This document shows, one piece after another, positions 11,667-22,171 of a DNA stretch of 64,000 nucleotides. The translations under genes were made by a program, and so were the position numbers. Under the pieces are notes generated by a model that was not told where the DNA came from, did not search any database, and saw nothing but the letters and a program-made list of their open reading frames with translations. Origin of the DNA: Prunella strophiata (taxonomy: Eukaryota > Chordata > Aves > Passeriformes > Prunellidae); NCBI GenBank assembly GCA_036583965.1, contig JAZBQD010000019.1:372001-436000 (forward strand). Reading direction: 5' to 3'. Position 1 is the first letter of the stretch. Each line of letters opens with the position of its first letter.

Positions 11667-11872
11667 TTCCCTTCCCTTCCCTTCCCTTCCCTTCCCTTCC
11701 CTTCCCTTCCCTTCCCTTCCTTCCCTTCCCTTCCCTTCCCTTCCCTTCCCTTCCCTTCCCCTTCCCTTCCCTTCCCTTCCCTTCCTTCCCTTCCCTTCCT
11801 TCCCTTCCCTTCCCTTCCCTTCCCGTCCCTTCCCTTCCTTCCTTCCCTTCCTTCCCTTCCCTTCCCCTCCCC
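11667..11872 (+). repeat. CCCTT pentanucleotide array
   Basis: Almost pure pyrimidine on +, made of TTCCC pentamers with occasional four-base (TTCC) slips and one G at 11825. The - strand reads GGGAA in tandem, which matches the G-quadruplex pattern (GGG runs with two-base loops). A polypurine/polypyrimidine tract like this can also form triplex DNA. Confidence 0.95.
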
Positions 11873-12040
11873 ATGCCCCCCTCATGCCCAGACAGGCTCT
11901 GGGCACATTCGTGCCATGGGCAAGCTCTGCTCCTTCCATGCTTGACTCTGAGAACATTTTCCACCCAGAATATTTTCCATGCCACACCTCTGGCTCTGTC
12001 CCTGCTTCCACATCCCCTATTTCTGTATCTTGTTGGATGA

Positions 12041-12165
12041 CCAGGTTGGACAGGGCTTGGAGCAGCCTGGGACAGTGGGAGGTATCCCTGCCCATGCCAG
12101 GGGGTGACACTGGATGGGATTTAATGTCCCTTCCACCCCAAACCTCTCTGGAACTCTGTGATTCA
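12041..12165 (+). repeat. CR1 LINE 3' fragment
   Basis: Has ACCAGGTTGGACAGGGCTTG, GGAGCAGCCTGGGACAGTGG, a CCCTGCCCATGCCAGGGGG block, CCCTTCCACCCCAAACC and a final CTCTGTGATTC. Same organisation and + orientation as the copies at 345 and 3610. Confidence 0.88.
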
Positions 12166-12484
12166 GGAAAGCTGCATCCTGAAGCAGGGAAGCAGGATGA
12201 TTCCCCAGCATGGTGCTGGTGAAGGGTGAGGAAGGGAGAACACCTGGGGGTGATGGCATTTATAGGTGACAGCCCTGTCAGCACTAGAGGAGCCATTGAG
12301 GAGCACACAGAACGGGGTCAGAGGGACATGGGGAGATGCTCTCCACATGTGGATTGTCCAGGAAGGGACAGAGGTGGAGCAGAGTGGTTGCACGTGGTGT
12401 TGGGGGCACTGGAAGGGACTGGGGTAGCATTGGAAGGGGTAATTAGCAGAAGGCATGATAAAAATCTAAACCAACCTCTGTCAT
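12166..12484. other. Non-coding, no gene seen
   Basis: Unique sequence leading into the 70-bp array. A frame of 392 codons starts at 12226, but nearly all of it is the array. Confidence 0.45.
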
Positions 12485-13338
12485 GTGCCCCTCTGGGCAC
12501 CCAGCCCCACATCCAAAGGCTGTTTTTTATCCCCTTGTACCATCCTGTGCCCCTCTGGGTACCCGGGCACCCAGCCCCACATCCAAAGGCTGTTTTTTAT
12601 CCCCTTGTACCATCCTGTGCCCCTCTGGGTACCCGGGCACCCAGCCCCACATCCAAAGGCTGTTTTTTATCCCCTTGTACCATCCTGTGCCCCTCTGGGT
12701 ACCCGGGCACCCAGCCCCACATCCAAAGGCTGTTTTTTATCCCCTTGTACCATCCTGTGCCCCTCTGGGTACCCGGGCACCCAGCCCCACATCCAAAGGC
12801 TGTTTTTTATCCCCTTGTACCATCCTGTGCCCCTCTGGGTACCCGGGCACCCAGCCCCACATCCAAAGGCTGTCTTTTTATCCCCTTGTACCATCCTGTG
12901 CCCCTCTGGGCACCCAGCCCCACATCCAAAGGCTGTTTTTTATCCCCTTGTACCATCCTGTGTCCCTCTGGGTACCCGGGCACCCAGCCCCACATCCAAA
13001 GGCTGTCTTTTGTCCCTTTGTACCATCCCGTGCCCCTCTGGGTACCCGGGCACCCAGCCCCACATCCAAAGGCTGTCTTTTGTCCCTTTGTACCATCCTG
13101 TGCCCCTCTGGGTACCCGGGCACCCAGCCCCACATCCAAAGGCTGTTTTTTATCCCCTTGTACCATCCTGTGCCCCTCTGGGTACCCGGGCACCCAGCCC
13201 CACATCCAAAGGCTGTTTTTTATCCCCTTGTACCATCCTGTGCCCCTCTGGGTACCCGGGCACCCAGCCCCACATCCAAAGGCTGTCTTTTGTCTCTTTG
13301 TACCATCCTGTGCCCCTCTGGGCACCCAGCCCCACGTG
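12485..13338 (+). repeat. 70-bp tandem repeat, 13 units in S-L5-S-L5-S order
   Basis: Each long unit (70 bp) contains GCCCCTCTGGGTACCCGGGC, then CCCCACATCCAAAGGCTG, a T-rich tract, and TACCATCCTG. Short units lack eight bases (CTGGGCACCC instead of CTGGGTACCCGGGCACCC), a loss bounded by GGG on both sides. Short units occur at the first, seventh and thirteenth positions (about 12485, 12899 and 13311), with five long units between each pair. The T-rich tract has three versions (TTTTTTATCCCC, CTTTTTATCCCC, CTTTTGTCCCTT). Confidence 0.95.
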
Positions 13339-13483
13339 CAGCCTCCCCATTGCTGCCTCCCCGGGCCGTGTCCCGCTCTCGGGCAGGACCCGCCCCGGCA
13401 CTGATGGGGTTAATCAGCGCTGACTGGAAAGCTCCAGCTCCTCAGGGCGCGCCCTGCCCACGCTGAGGGCTGTGCCCCGTGCC

Positions 13484-15395
13484 AGCAGCAGGGTGGCACA
13501 GGGACAGGGTGGCACAGGGACAGGGTGGCACAGGGACAGGGTGGCACAGGGACAGGGTGGCACAGGGACAGGGTGGCACAGTGGCACAGCAGCAGGGTGG
13601 CACAGGGACAGGGTGGCACAGGGACAGGGTGGCACAGGGACAGGGTGGCACAGGGACAGGGTGGCACAGTGGCACAGCAGCAGGGTGGCACAGGGACAGG
13701 GTGGCACAGGGACAGGGTGGCACAGGGACAGGGTGGCACAGGGACAGGGTGGCAGGGTGGCACAGTGGCACAGCAGCAGGGTGGCACAGGGACAGGGTGG
13801 CACAGGGACAGGGTGGCACAGGGACAGGGTGGCACAGGGACAGGGTGGCACAGGGACAGGGTGGCACAGTGGCACAGCAGCAGGGTGGCACAGGGACAGG
13901 GTGGCACAGGGACAGGGTGGCACAGGGACAGGGTGGCACAGGGACAGGGTGGCAGGGTGGCACAGTGGCACAGCAGCAGGGTGGCACAGAGACAGGATGG
14001 CACGGTGGCAGGGTGACACAGCAGCAGGGTGGCACAGGGACAGGGTGGCACAGTGGCACAGCAGCAGGGTGGCACAGGGACAGGGTGGCACAGGGACAGG
14101 GTGGCACAGGGACAGGGTGGCACAGGGACAGGGTGGCAGGGTGACACAGCAGCAGGGTGGCACAGGGACAGGGTGGCACAGTGGCACAGCAGCAGGGTGG
14201 CACAGGGACAGGGTGGCACAGGGACAGGGTGGCACAGGGACAGGGTGGCAGGGTGGCACAGTGGCACAGCAGCAGGGTGGCACAGGGACAGGGTGGCACA
14301 GGGACAGGGTGGCACAGGGACAGGGTGGCACAGGGACAGGGTGGCACAGGGACAGGGTGGCAGGGTGGCACAGTGGCACAGCAGCAGGGTGGCACAGGGA
14401 CAGGGTGGCACAGGGACAGGGTGGCACAGTGGCACAGCAGCAGGGTGGCACAGGGACAGGGTGGCAGGGTGGCACAGTGGCACAGCAGCAGGGTGGCACA
14501 GGGACAGGGTGGCACAGGGACAGGGTGGCACAGTGGCACAGCAGCAGGGTGGCACAGGGACAGGGTGGCACAGTGGCACAGCAGCAGGGTGGCACAGGGA
14601 CAGGGTGGCACAGGGACAGGGTGGCACAGTGGCACAGCAGCAGGGTGGCACAGGGACAGGGTGGCACAGGGACAGGGTGGCAGGGTGACACAGCAGCAGG
14701 GTGGCACAGAGACAGGATGGCACGGTGGCAGGGTGACACAGCAGCAGGGTGGCACAGGGACAGGGTGGCAGGGTGGCACAGTGGCACAGCAGCAGGGTGG
14801 CACAGGGACAGGGTGGCACAGTGGCACAGCAGCAGGGTGGCACAGGGACAGGGTGGCACAGTGGCACAGCAGCAGGGTGGCACAGGGACAGGGTGGCACA
14901 GGGACAGGGTGGCACAGGGACAGGGTGGCACAGGGACAGGGTGGCACGGTGACAGGGTGGCACAGGGACAGGGTGGCAGGGTGACACAGCAGCAGGGTGG
15001 CACAGAGACAGGATGGCACGGTGGCAGGGTGACACGGCAGCAGGGTGGCACAGGGACAGGGTGGCACAGGGACAGGGTGGCAGGGTGGCACAGTGGCACA
15101 GCAGCAGGGTGGCACAGGGACAGGGTGGCACAGGGACAGGGTGGCACAGGGACAGGGTGGCACAGTGGCACAGCAGCAGGGTGGCACAGGGACAGGGTGG
15201 CACAGGGACAGGGTGGCACAGTGGCACAGCAGCAGGGTGGCACAGGGACAGGGTGGCACAGGGACAGGGTGGCAGGGTGACACAGCAGCAGGGTGGCACA
15301 GGGACAGGGTGGCACAGGGACAGGGTGGCACAGTGGCACAGCAGCAGGGTGACACAGTGACAGGGTGGCACAGGGACAGGGTGGCAGGGTGGCAC
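13484..15395 (+). repeat. Satellite on an 8-bp lattice (239 x 8 bp)
   Basis: Every unit type I checked is a chain of 8-mers: GGTGGCAC, AGGGACAG, AGTGGCAC, AGCAGCAG, GGTGGCAG, GGTGACAC, AGAGACAG and GATGGCAC. The commonest period is the 16-mer GGTGGCACAGGGACAG. The array spans 1,912 bases, exactly 239 x 8. A rare composite containing AGAGACAGGATGGCAC occurs three times (near 13985, 14705 and 15001), spaced 720 and 296 bp, both multiples of eight. Tandem 16-mers give GGG runs with loops of 3 and 7 bases on +. Frames over 600 residues on both strands are by-products. Confidence 0.95.
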
Positions 15396-15830
15396 AGTCC
15401 CTGCCTGTGGTGACTCCAGGGCTGGCTGCAGGAGCAGGGGCAGGCGGCGTGGGCAGCTCCTCAGCAGTGACAGCTTTGCCCCTGGGCTCAGCCGGGCTTT
15501 GCTGCTCTCGGCTCTGAGGGAACTCCTGGGGGGCCTTCAGGGCTGAGAACTCCACACAAACGCCCCGTGTGCCAGGCAGGGTGCCACTGTCACCCTGCTG
15601 TCCCCACCTGAGACAACTGCCAGCTCCTCCGGGCACACAGGCACTGCCAGCAGCCCCTGGCTGTAATTGCATCCCCTGCACTCACTCTTCTTGCTAACAC
15701 AGCCATCTCTCCCCCTTTCTCCCTTAATAAGGCTGTTTGCTTCCTTGGCAAGGACACTGTCACCGTGTGTTGGTGCCACATCCTGCCCCTCCTGGCTCCT
15801 CACTCCAGGCTGAAGATGAATTATCTCACC
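15396..15830. other. Unique spacer between two satellites, no gene seen
   Basis: GC-rich sequence of about 435 bases. It is open on the - strand, in frames that run on into the arrays on either side. No domain, splice-site pattern or homology could be recognised. Confidence 0.4.
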
Positions 15831-18800
15831 TGCCCAGAGCAGAGAACCGCTCTGCCCGGAGCAGAGAACCGCGCTGCCCAGAGCAGAGAACCGCTCTGCC
15901 CGGAGCAGAGAACCGCGCTGCCGGAGCAGAGAACCGCGCTGCCGGAGCAGAGAGAGAACCGCGCTGCCCAGAGCAGAGAACCGCTCTGCCCGGAGCAGAG
16001 AGAACCGCGCTGCCCGGAGCAGAGAGAACCGCGCTGCCCGGAGCAGAGAGAACCGCGCTGCCCAGAGCAGAGAACCGCGCTGCCGGAGCAGAGAACCGCG
16101 CTGCCGGAGCAGAGAGAACCGCTCTGCCCGGAGCAGAGAACCGCGCTGCCCGGAGCAGAGAACCGCGCTGCCCGGAGCAGAGAGAACCGCGCTGCCCGGA
16201 GCAGAGAGAACCGCGCTGCCCGGAGCAGAGAACCGCGCTGCCCAGAGCAGAGAACCGCGCTGCCCGGAGCAGAGAACCGCGCTGCCCGGAGCAGAGAGAA
16301 CCGCTCTGCCCGGAGCAGAGAGAACCGCTCTGCCCGGAGCAGAGAGAACCGCGCTGCCCGGAGCAGAGAACCGCGCTGCCCAGAGCAGAGAACCGCGCTG
16401 CCCGGAGCAGAGAACCGCGCTGCCCGGAGCAGAGAGAGAACCGCGCTGCCGGAGCAGAGAACCGCGCTGCCCGGAGCAGAGAGAACCGCGCTGCCCGGAG
16501 CAGAGAGAACCGCGCTGCCCGGAGCAGAGAGAACCGCGCTGCCCGGAGCAGAGAGAACCGCGCTGCCGGAGCAGAGAGAACCGCTCTGCCCGGAGCAGAG
16601 AGAGAACCGCGCTGCCCAGAGCAGAGAACCGCTCTGCCCGGAGCAGAGAGAGAACCGCGCTGCCCAGAGCAGAGAACCGCGCTGCCCAGAGCAGAGAACC
16701 GCGCTGCCCAGAGCAGAGAACCGCTCTGCCCGGAGCAGAGAACCGCGCTGCCCGGAGCAGAGAGAACCGCGCTGCCCAGAGCAGAGAACCGCTCTGCCCG
16801 GAGCAGAGAGAACCGCTCTGCCCGGAGCAGAGAACCGCGCTGCCCGGAGCAGAGAGAGAACCGCGCTGCCCAGAGCAGAGAACCGCGCTGCCCAGAGCAG
16901 AGAACCGCGCTGCCGGAGCAGAGAGAGAACCGCGCTGCCGGAGCAGAGAACCGCGCTGCCCAGAGCAGAGAACCGCTCTGCCCGGAGCAGAGAACCGCGC
17001 TGCCCGGAGCAGAGAGAACCGCTCTGCCCGGAGCAGAGAGAACCGCTCTGCCCGGAGCAGAGAACCGCGCTGCCCAGAGCAGAGAACCGCGCTGCCCGGA
17101 GCAGAGAACCGCGCTGCCCGGAGCAGAGAACCGCGCTGCCCAGAGCAGAGAACCGCGCTGCCCGGAGCAGAGAACCGCGCTGCCCAGAGCAGAGAACCGC
17201 TCTGCCCGGAGCAGAGAACCGCACTGCCCAGAGCAGAGAACCGCTCTGCCCGGAGCAGAGAACCGCGCTGCCCGGAGCAGAGAGAACCGCTCTGCCCGGA
17301 GCAGAGAACCGCGCTGCCCGGAGCAGAGAACCGCTCTGCCCGGAGCAGAGAACCGCTCTGCCCGGAGCAGAGAGAACCGCTCTGCCCGGAGCAGAGAGAA
17401 CCGCGCTGCCCAGAGCAGAGAACCGCTCTGCCCGGAGCAGAGAGAACCGCTCTGCCCGGAGCAGAGAACCGCGCTGCCCAGAGCAGAGAACCGCGCTGCC
17501 CGGAGCAGAGAGAACCGCTCTGCCCAGAGCAGAGAACCGCGCTGCCCAGAGCAGAGAACCGCTCTGCCCGGAGCAGAGAACCGCGCTGCCCAGAGCAGAG
17601 AACCGCGCTGCCCAGAGCAGAGAACCGCGCTGCCCAGAGCAGAGAACCGCGCTGCCCGGAGCAGAGAACCGCTCTGCCCGGAGCAGAGAGAACCGCTCTG
17701 CCCGGAGCAGAGAGAACCGCTCTGCCCGGAGCAGAGAACCGCGCTGCCCGGAGCAGAGAGAACCGCTCTGCCCGGAGCAGAGAACCGCTCTGCCCGGAGC
17801 AGAGAGAACCGCTCTGCCCGGAGCAGAGAACCGCGCTGCCCAGAGCAGAGAACCGCTCTGCCCGGAGCAGAGAACCGCGCTGCCCAGAGCAGAGAACCGC
17901 TCTGCCCGGAGCAGAGAACCGCACTGCCCAGAGCAGAGAACCGCGCTGCCCAGAGCAGAGAACCGCTCTGCCCGGAGCAGAGAGAACCGCTCTGCCCGGA
18001 GCAGAGAACCGCTCTGCCCGGAGCAGAGAGAACCGCTCTGCCCGGAGCAGAGAACCGCTCTGCCCGGAGCAGAGAACCGCGCTGCCCAGAGCAGAGAACC
18101 GCGCTGCCGGAGCAGAGAACCGCGCTGCCCAGAGCAGAGAACCGCTCTGCCCGGAGCAGAGAGAACCGCTCTGCCCGGAGCAGAGAGAACCGCTCTGCCC
18201 GGAGCAGAGAACCGCGCTGCCCGGAGCAGAGAGAACCGCTCTGCCCGGAGCAGAGAACCGCGCTGCCCAGAGCAGAGAACCGCGCTGCCCGGAGCAGAGA
18301 ACCGCGCTGCCCGGAGCAGAGAACCGCGCTGCCCAGAGCAGAGAACCGCTCTGCCCGGAGCAGAGAGAACCGCTCTGCCCGGAGCAGAGAACCGCACTGC
18401 CCAGAGCAGAGAACCGCTCTGCCCGGAGCAGAGAACCGCACTGCCCAGAGCAGAGAACCGCTCTGCCCAGAGCAGAGAACCGCTCTGCCCGGAGCAGAGA
18501 ACCGCGCTGCCCGGAGCAGAGAACCGCTCTGCCGGAGCAGAGAGAACCGCTCTGCCGGAGCAGAGAACCGCTCTGCCGGAGCAGAGAACCGCGCTGCCCG
18601 AGCAGAGAACCGCGCTGCCCGGAGCAGAGAACAGGGCTGCCTGGAGCAGAGAACCGCTCTGCCGGAGCAGAGAACCGCTCTGCCGGAGCAGAGAACCGCA
18701 CTGCCCAGAGCAGAGAACAGGGCTGCCCGGGGCAGAGAGAGAACCGCGCTGCCCGGAGCAGAGAACGCGCTGCCCGGAGCAGAGAACCGCGCTGCCCGGA

Positions 18801-20492
18801 GCAGAGAACCGCGCTGCCCGGGGCAGAGAGAGAACCGCTCTGCCGGAGCAGAGAGAACCGCTCTGCCCGGAGCAGAGAACCGCGCTGCCCGGAGCAGAGA
18901 ACCGCGCTGCCCGGAGCAGAGAGAACCGCGCTGCCCGGAGCAGAGAGAACCGCGCTGCCCGGAGCAGAGAACCGCGCTGCCCGGGGCAGAGAGAGAACCG
19001 CGCTGCCCGGAGCAGAGAACCGCGCTGCCGGAGCAGAGAACGCGCTGCCCGGAGCAGAGAGAACCGCTCTGCCCGGAGCAGAGAGAACCGCTCTGGCCCG
19101 GAGCAGAGAACCGCTCTGCCGGAGCAGAGAACCGCTCTGCCCGGAGCAGAGAACCGCGCTGCCCGGAGCAGAGAGAACCGCTCTGCCGGAGCAGAGAACG
19201 CGCTGCCCGGAGCAGAGAACCGCGCTGCCCGGAGCAGAGAGAACCGCTCTGCCGGAGCAGAGAACCCCGCGCTGCCCGGAGCAGAGAACCGCGCTGCCCG
19301 GAGCAGAGAGAACCGCTCTGCCCGGAGCAGAGAGAACCGCGCTGCCGGAGCAGAGAGAACCGCGCTGCCGGAGCAGAGAACCGCGCTGCCGGAGCAGAGA
19401 ACCGCTCTGCCCGGAGCAGAGAGAGAACCGCTCTGCCCGGAGCAGAGAGAGAACCGCGCTGCCCGAGCAGAGAACCGCGCTTCCCGGAGCAGAGAGAGAA
19501 CCCCGCGCTGCCCGGAGCAGAGAACCCCGCGCTGCCCGGAGCAGAGAGAGAACCGCGCTGCCCGGAGCAGAGAACCGCTCTGCCCGGAGCAGAGAACCCC
19601 GCGCTGCCCGGACAGAGAACTGCTCTGCCCAGAGCAGAGAGAGAACCGCGCTGCCCAGAGCAGAGAGAGAACCGCGCTGGCCAGAGCAGAGAGAACCGCT
19701 CTGCCCAGAGCAGAGAACCGCGCTGCCCGGAGCAGAGAGAGAACTGCTCTGCCCAGAGCAGAGAACCGCTCTGCCCGGAGCAGAGAACAGGGCTGCCCAG
19801 AGCAGAGAACCGCTCTGCCCGGAGCAGAGAACAGGGCTGCCCGGGGCAGAGAGAGAACCGCGCTGCCCGGGGCAGAGAACAGGGCTGCCCGGAGCAGAGA
19901 ACCGCGCTGCCCGGAGCAGAGAACCGCTCTGCCCGGAGCAGAGAACAGGGCTGCCTGGAGCAGAGAACCGCTCTGCCCGGAGCAGAGAACCGTGCTGCCG
20001 GTGCAGAGAGAGAACCGCGCTGCCCGGAGCAGAGAGAGAACCGCGCTGCCGGAGCAGAGAACCGCGCTGCCGGAGCAGAGAACCGCGCTGCCCGGGGCAG
20101 AGAACCGCTCTGCCCGGAGCAGAGAGAACCGCGCTGCCCGGAGCAGAGAGCCGCTCTGCCCGGAGCAGAGAACAGGGCTGCCTGGAGCAGAGAACCGCTC
20201 TGCCCGGAGCAGAGAACCGCGCTGCCGGAGCAGAGAGAGAACCGCGCTGCCCGGAGCAGAGAGAGAACCGCGCTGCCCGGAGCAGAGAACAGGGCTGCCT
20301 GGAGCAGAGAACCGCGCTGCCCGGAGCAGAGAACCGCGCTGCCCGGAGCAGAGAGAGAACCGCGCTGCCCGGAGCAGAGAACAGGGCTGCCCGGAGCAGA
20401 GAACTGCGCTGCCCGGGGCAGAGAGAGAACCGCGCTGCCCAGAGCAGAGAGAGAACCGCGCTGCCCGGAGCAGAGAGAGAACCGCGCTGCCC
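15831..20492 (+). repeat. Minisatellite, 21-26-bp unit with internal AG slippage (about 200 copies)
   Basis: The unit is CCCGGAGCAGAG, then AACCGC, then GCTG or TCTG. Three sites vary: CCCGG, CCCAG or CCGG at the front; one to three AG dinucleotides before AACC; and CGCGCTG or CGCTCTG at the end. The first half (to about 18500) is more regular. After about 18530 rarer variants appear, including AACAGGGCTGCC, GAACGCGCTG and AACCCCGCGCTG. Frames of more than 1,550 residues are open on both strands because no variant creates frequent stops; I do not regard them as genes. Confidence 0.95.
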
Positions 20493-20858
20493 ACTGCTCC
20501 CAGAGCCCTCCCGCCCGGGGACAGGGGATGCCGGGGGCAGGGAGGGGGTCAGAGCAGAGGCCTCACTCCTCCGGGTGTGGGATCAGCCCCAGCTTCTTCC
20601 TGCAGGGCCTGGCTGCGGGGCTGAGCGCTGCGGAGAGCAGCAGATGTGCTCCTGCCATCCCTCCGAGATAACGCCAGCCCTCCCCTCCTCAGGGGGCTCA
20701 GGGCTGTCCCAGGGCTTCCTGGGAGGGGAGGAAGAGGAAGGTTCCCTGCCAGTCCCTCCTGGAGTCACACACACACACGGAGCGGGTGTTCGGTGTGGAT
20801 GTGGTGCCAGGGCTGTCCTTGGGAATGCTCTTCCTGAACTGAGGGTTCCTGAACTGAG
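20493..20858. other. Unique spacer, no gene seen
   Basis: GC-rich spacer with a short CA tract near 20766-20778. No exon was recognised. Confidence 0.4.
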
Positions 20859-21223
20859 CCAAACCAAACCAAACCAAACCAGACCAAACCAAACCTGACC
20901 AAACCAAACCAGGACCCAAACCAACCAAACCAAAACCAAACCAAACCAACCAAACCAAACCAAACAACCAACCAAACCAAACCAAACCAAACCAAACCAA
21001 ACCAACCAAACCAAACCAAACCAAACCAACCAAACCAACAGACCAAACCAAGAGACCAAACCAAACCAACCACACCACACCAAACCAAACCAACCAAACC
21101 AAACCAAACCAAACCAAACCAAACCAAACCAAACCAAACCAAACCAGACCAAACCAAACTAGGCCAAACCAAACCAGGCCAAACCAAACCAGGCCAAACC
21201 AAACCAAACCAAACCAAACCAAA
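20859..21223 (+). repeat. AACCA (CCAAA) pentanucleotide array
   Basis: Tandem CCAAA pentamers with four-base CCAA slips and scattered CCAGA, CCACA and CCAGG variants, the last mainly near the right end. The - strand is TTTGG in tandem and gives the Trp/Phe/Gly/Leu/Val-rich frames seen there. GG runs are only two long, so only weak two-layer quadruplexes are conceivable. Confidence 0.95.
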
Positions 21224-21312
21224 CTGCAGCTCCAGGATGAAAACTGGCAGGTGAGGGAAGGTGGCTCCCAGCTCCCTCCGTGTGGCTCACTGAGGAGCTT
21301 CTTTGGCACTAA

Positions 21313-21740
21313 GTGTGGTGCTAAAGAAGTGCAGATAAGGAGGGGTTATCTGGGGTGAGGTCAGTGCCAGCTTGGGGCCCAGTGTGGCAGCAGCTCTCTG
21401 GCCACAGAGAACCACAAAACTTGCCCAAGCATTGTCCTGGGGAAGGCTTTGAGAAGATCAGAGAAAAGAATGAGGAACAATTATTATCTTCACTTGTTGT
21501 GGACATGTGGAATGTGTCATGGAGATTTGTTTACCAAAGGGTGGTTTCTTAATTAGCCAAAGTTGATGGTGTTTTAACTAAAGGACCAATTAGGTCAGCC
21601 TGTATTGTAACTGTCTATAAAAGGGCAATGGATTCTTAATAAAGAAAATTAATCAGCCTTCTGTAATACATGGAGTCTATGTAAATAATTTCCTAGCCAG
21701 GGGCCCCGTTGTGATGGTAGCCTGAGGGGGACCCGAGGGA
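21313..21740 (+). mobile_element. ERV LTR, probably solitary
   Basis: The organisation fits an avian retroviral LTR: a U3-like part ending in CTATAAAAG at about 21614-21622 (TATA box), an AATAAA signal near 21638, then an R/U5-like stretch. No gag, pol or env frame follows, and array 22172-24579 begins 430 bases on, so this is a solo LTR or a heavily truncated insertion. The edges are approximate. Family assignment would need a repeat library. Confidence 0.6.
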
Positions 21741-22171
21741 GCCCCACCATAGCCCAAGGGCCCCTCTGGTTCCCCAGGACGTTCTGCTGAAGGTCTTTAA
21801 CCTGATGGTTCTGAAGGTCTCTAACCTGATGGTTCTATGACACCTGTGATTCCAGCAGCTCCCGGCGCCCCCAGCCCTTGTCCCCCTGCACTGCAGGGCT
21901 GACAGGAGGCTCAGTCACTCCCAGAGCCAAGCCAGGACAAGGAGCTTTTCCCAAAGGCTGTGGACACTCCTGTCTGCTTCCCCTGCCACAATCCACATCC
22001 TGGCCCGATGCCATCACCGTGTGTGAGGAGAGGGCACGTTCCTGTGGGATGAGAGGAGACAAACGTGGAGCTGTGCAATCAAACAGTTCCGTTTGCTATT
22101 TTTGTTTTGTCTTGTTTTCACAAGCACGCTGTTCTCTCTCCGTCCCCATCAGACGCTCGGGTGTCAGCGGT
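21741..22171. other. Non-coding, with one 23-bp duplication
   Basis: Near 21792-21837 a segment with AACCTGATGGTTCT occurs twice in tandem. Otherwise unique sequence with no gene seen. Confidence 0.45.

Noticed and set aside
11667..11872. Telomere-like repeat
   Set aside because: The unit is CCCTT, and at 22172 it is CCCTG, not CCCTAA; no TTAGGG array is present.
13410..15681. Frames of 637-755 residues on - and 602 on +
   Set aside because: Made of the 8-bp lattice repeat in every frame and on both strands; no frame is favoured.
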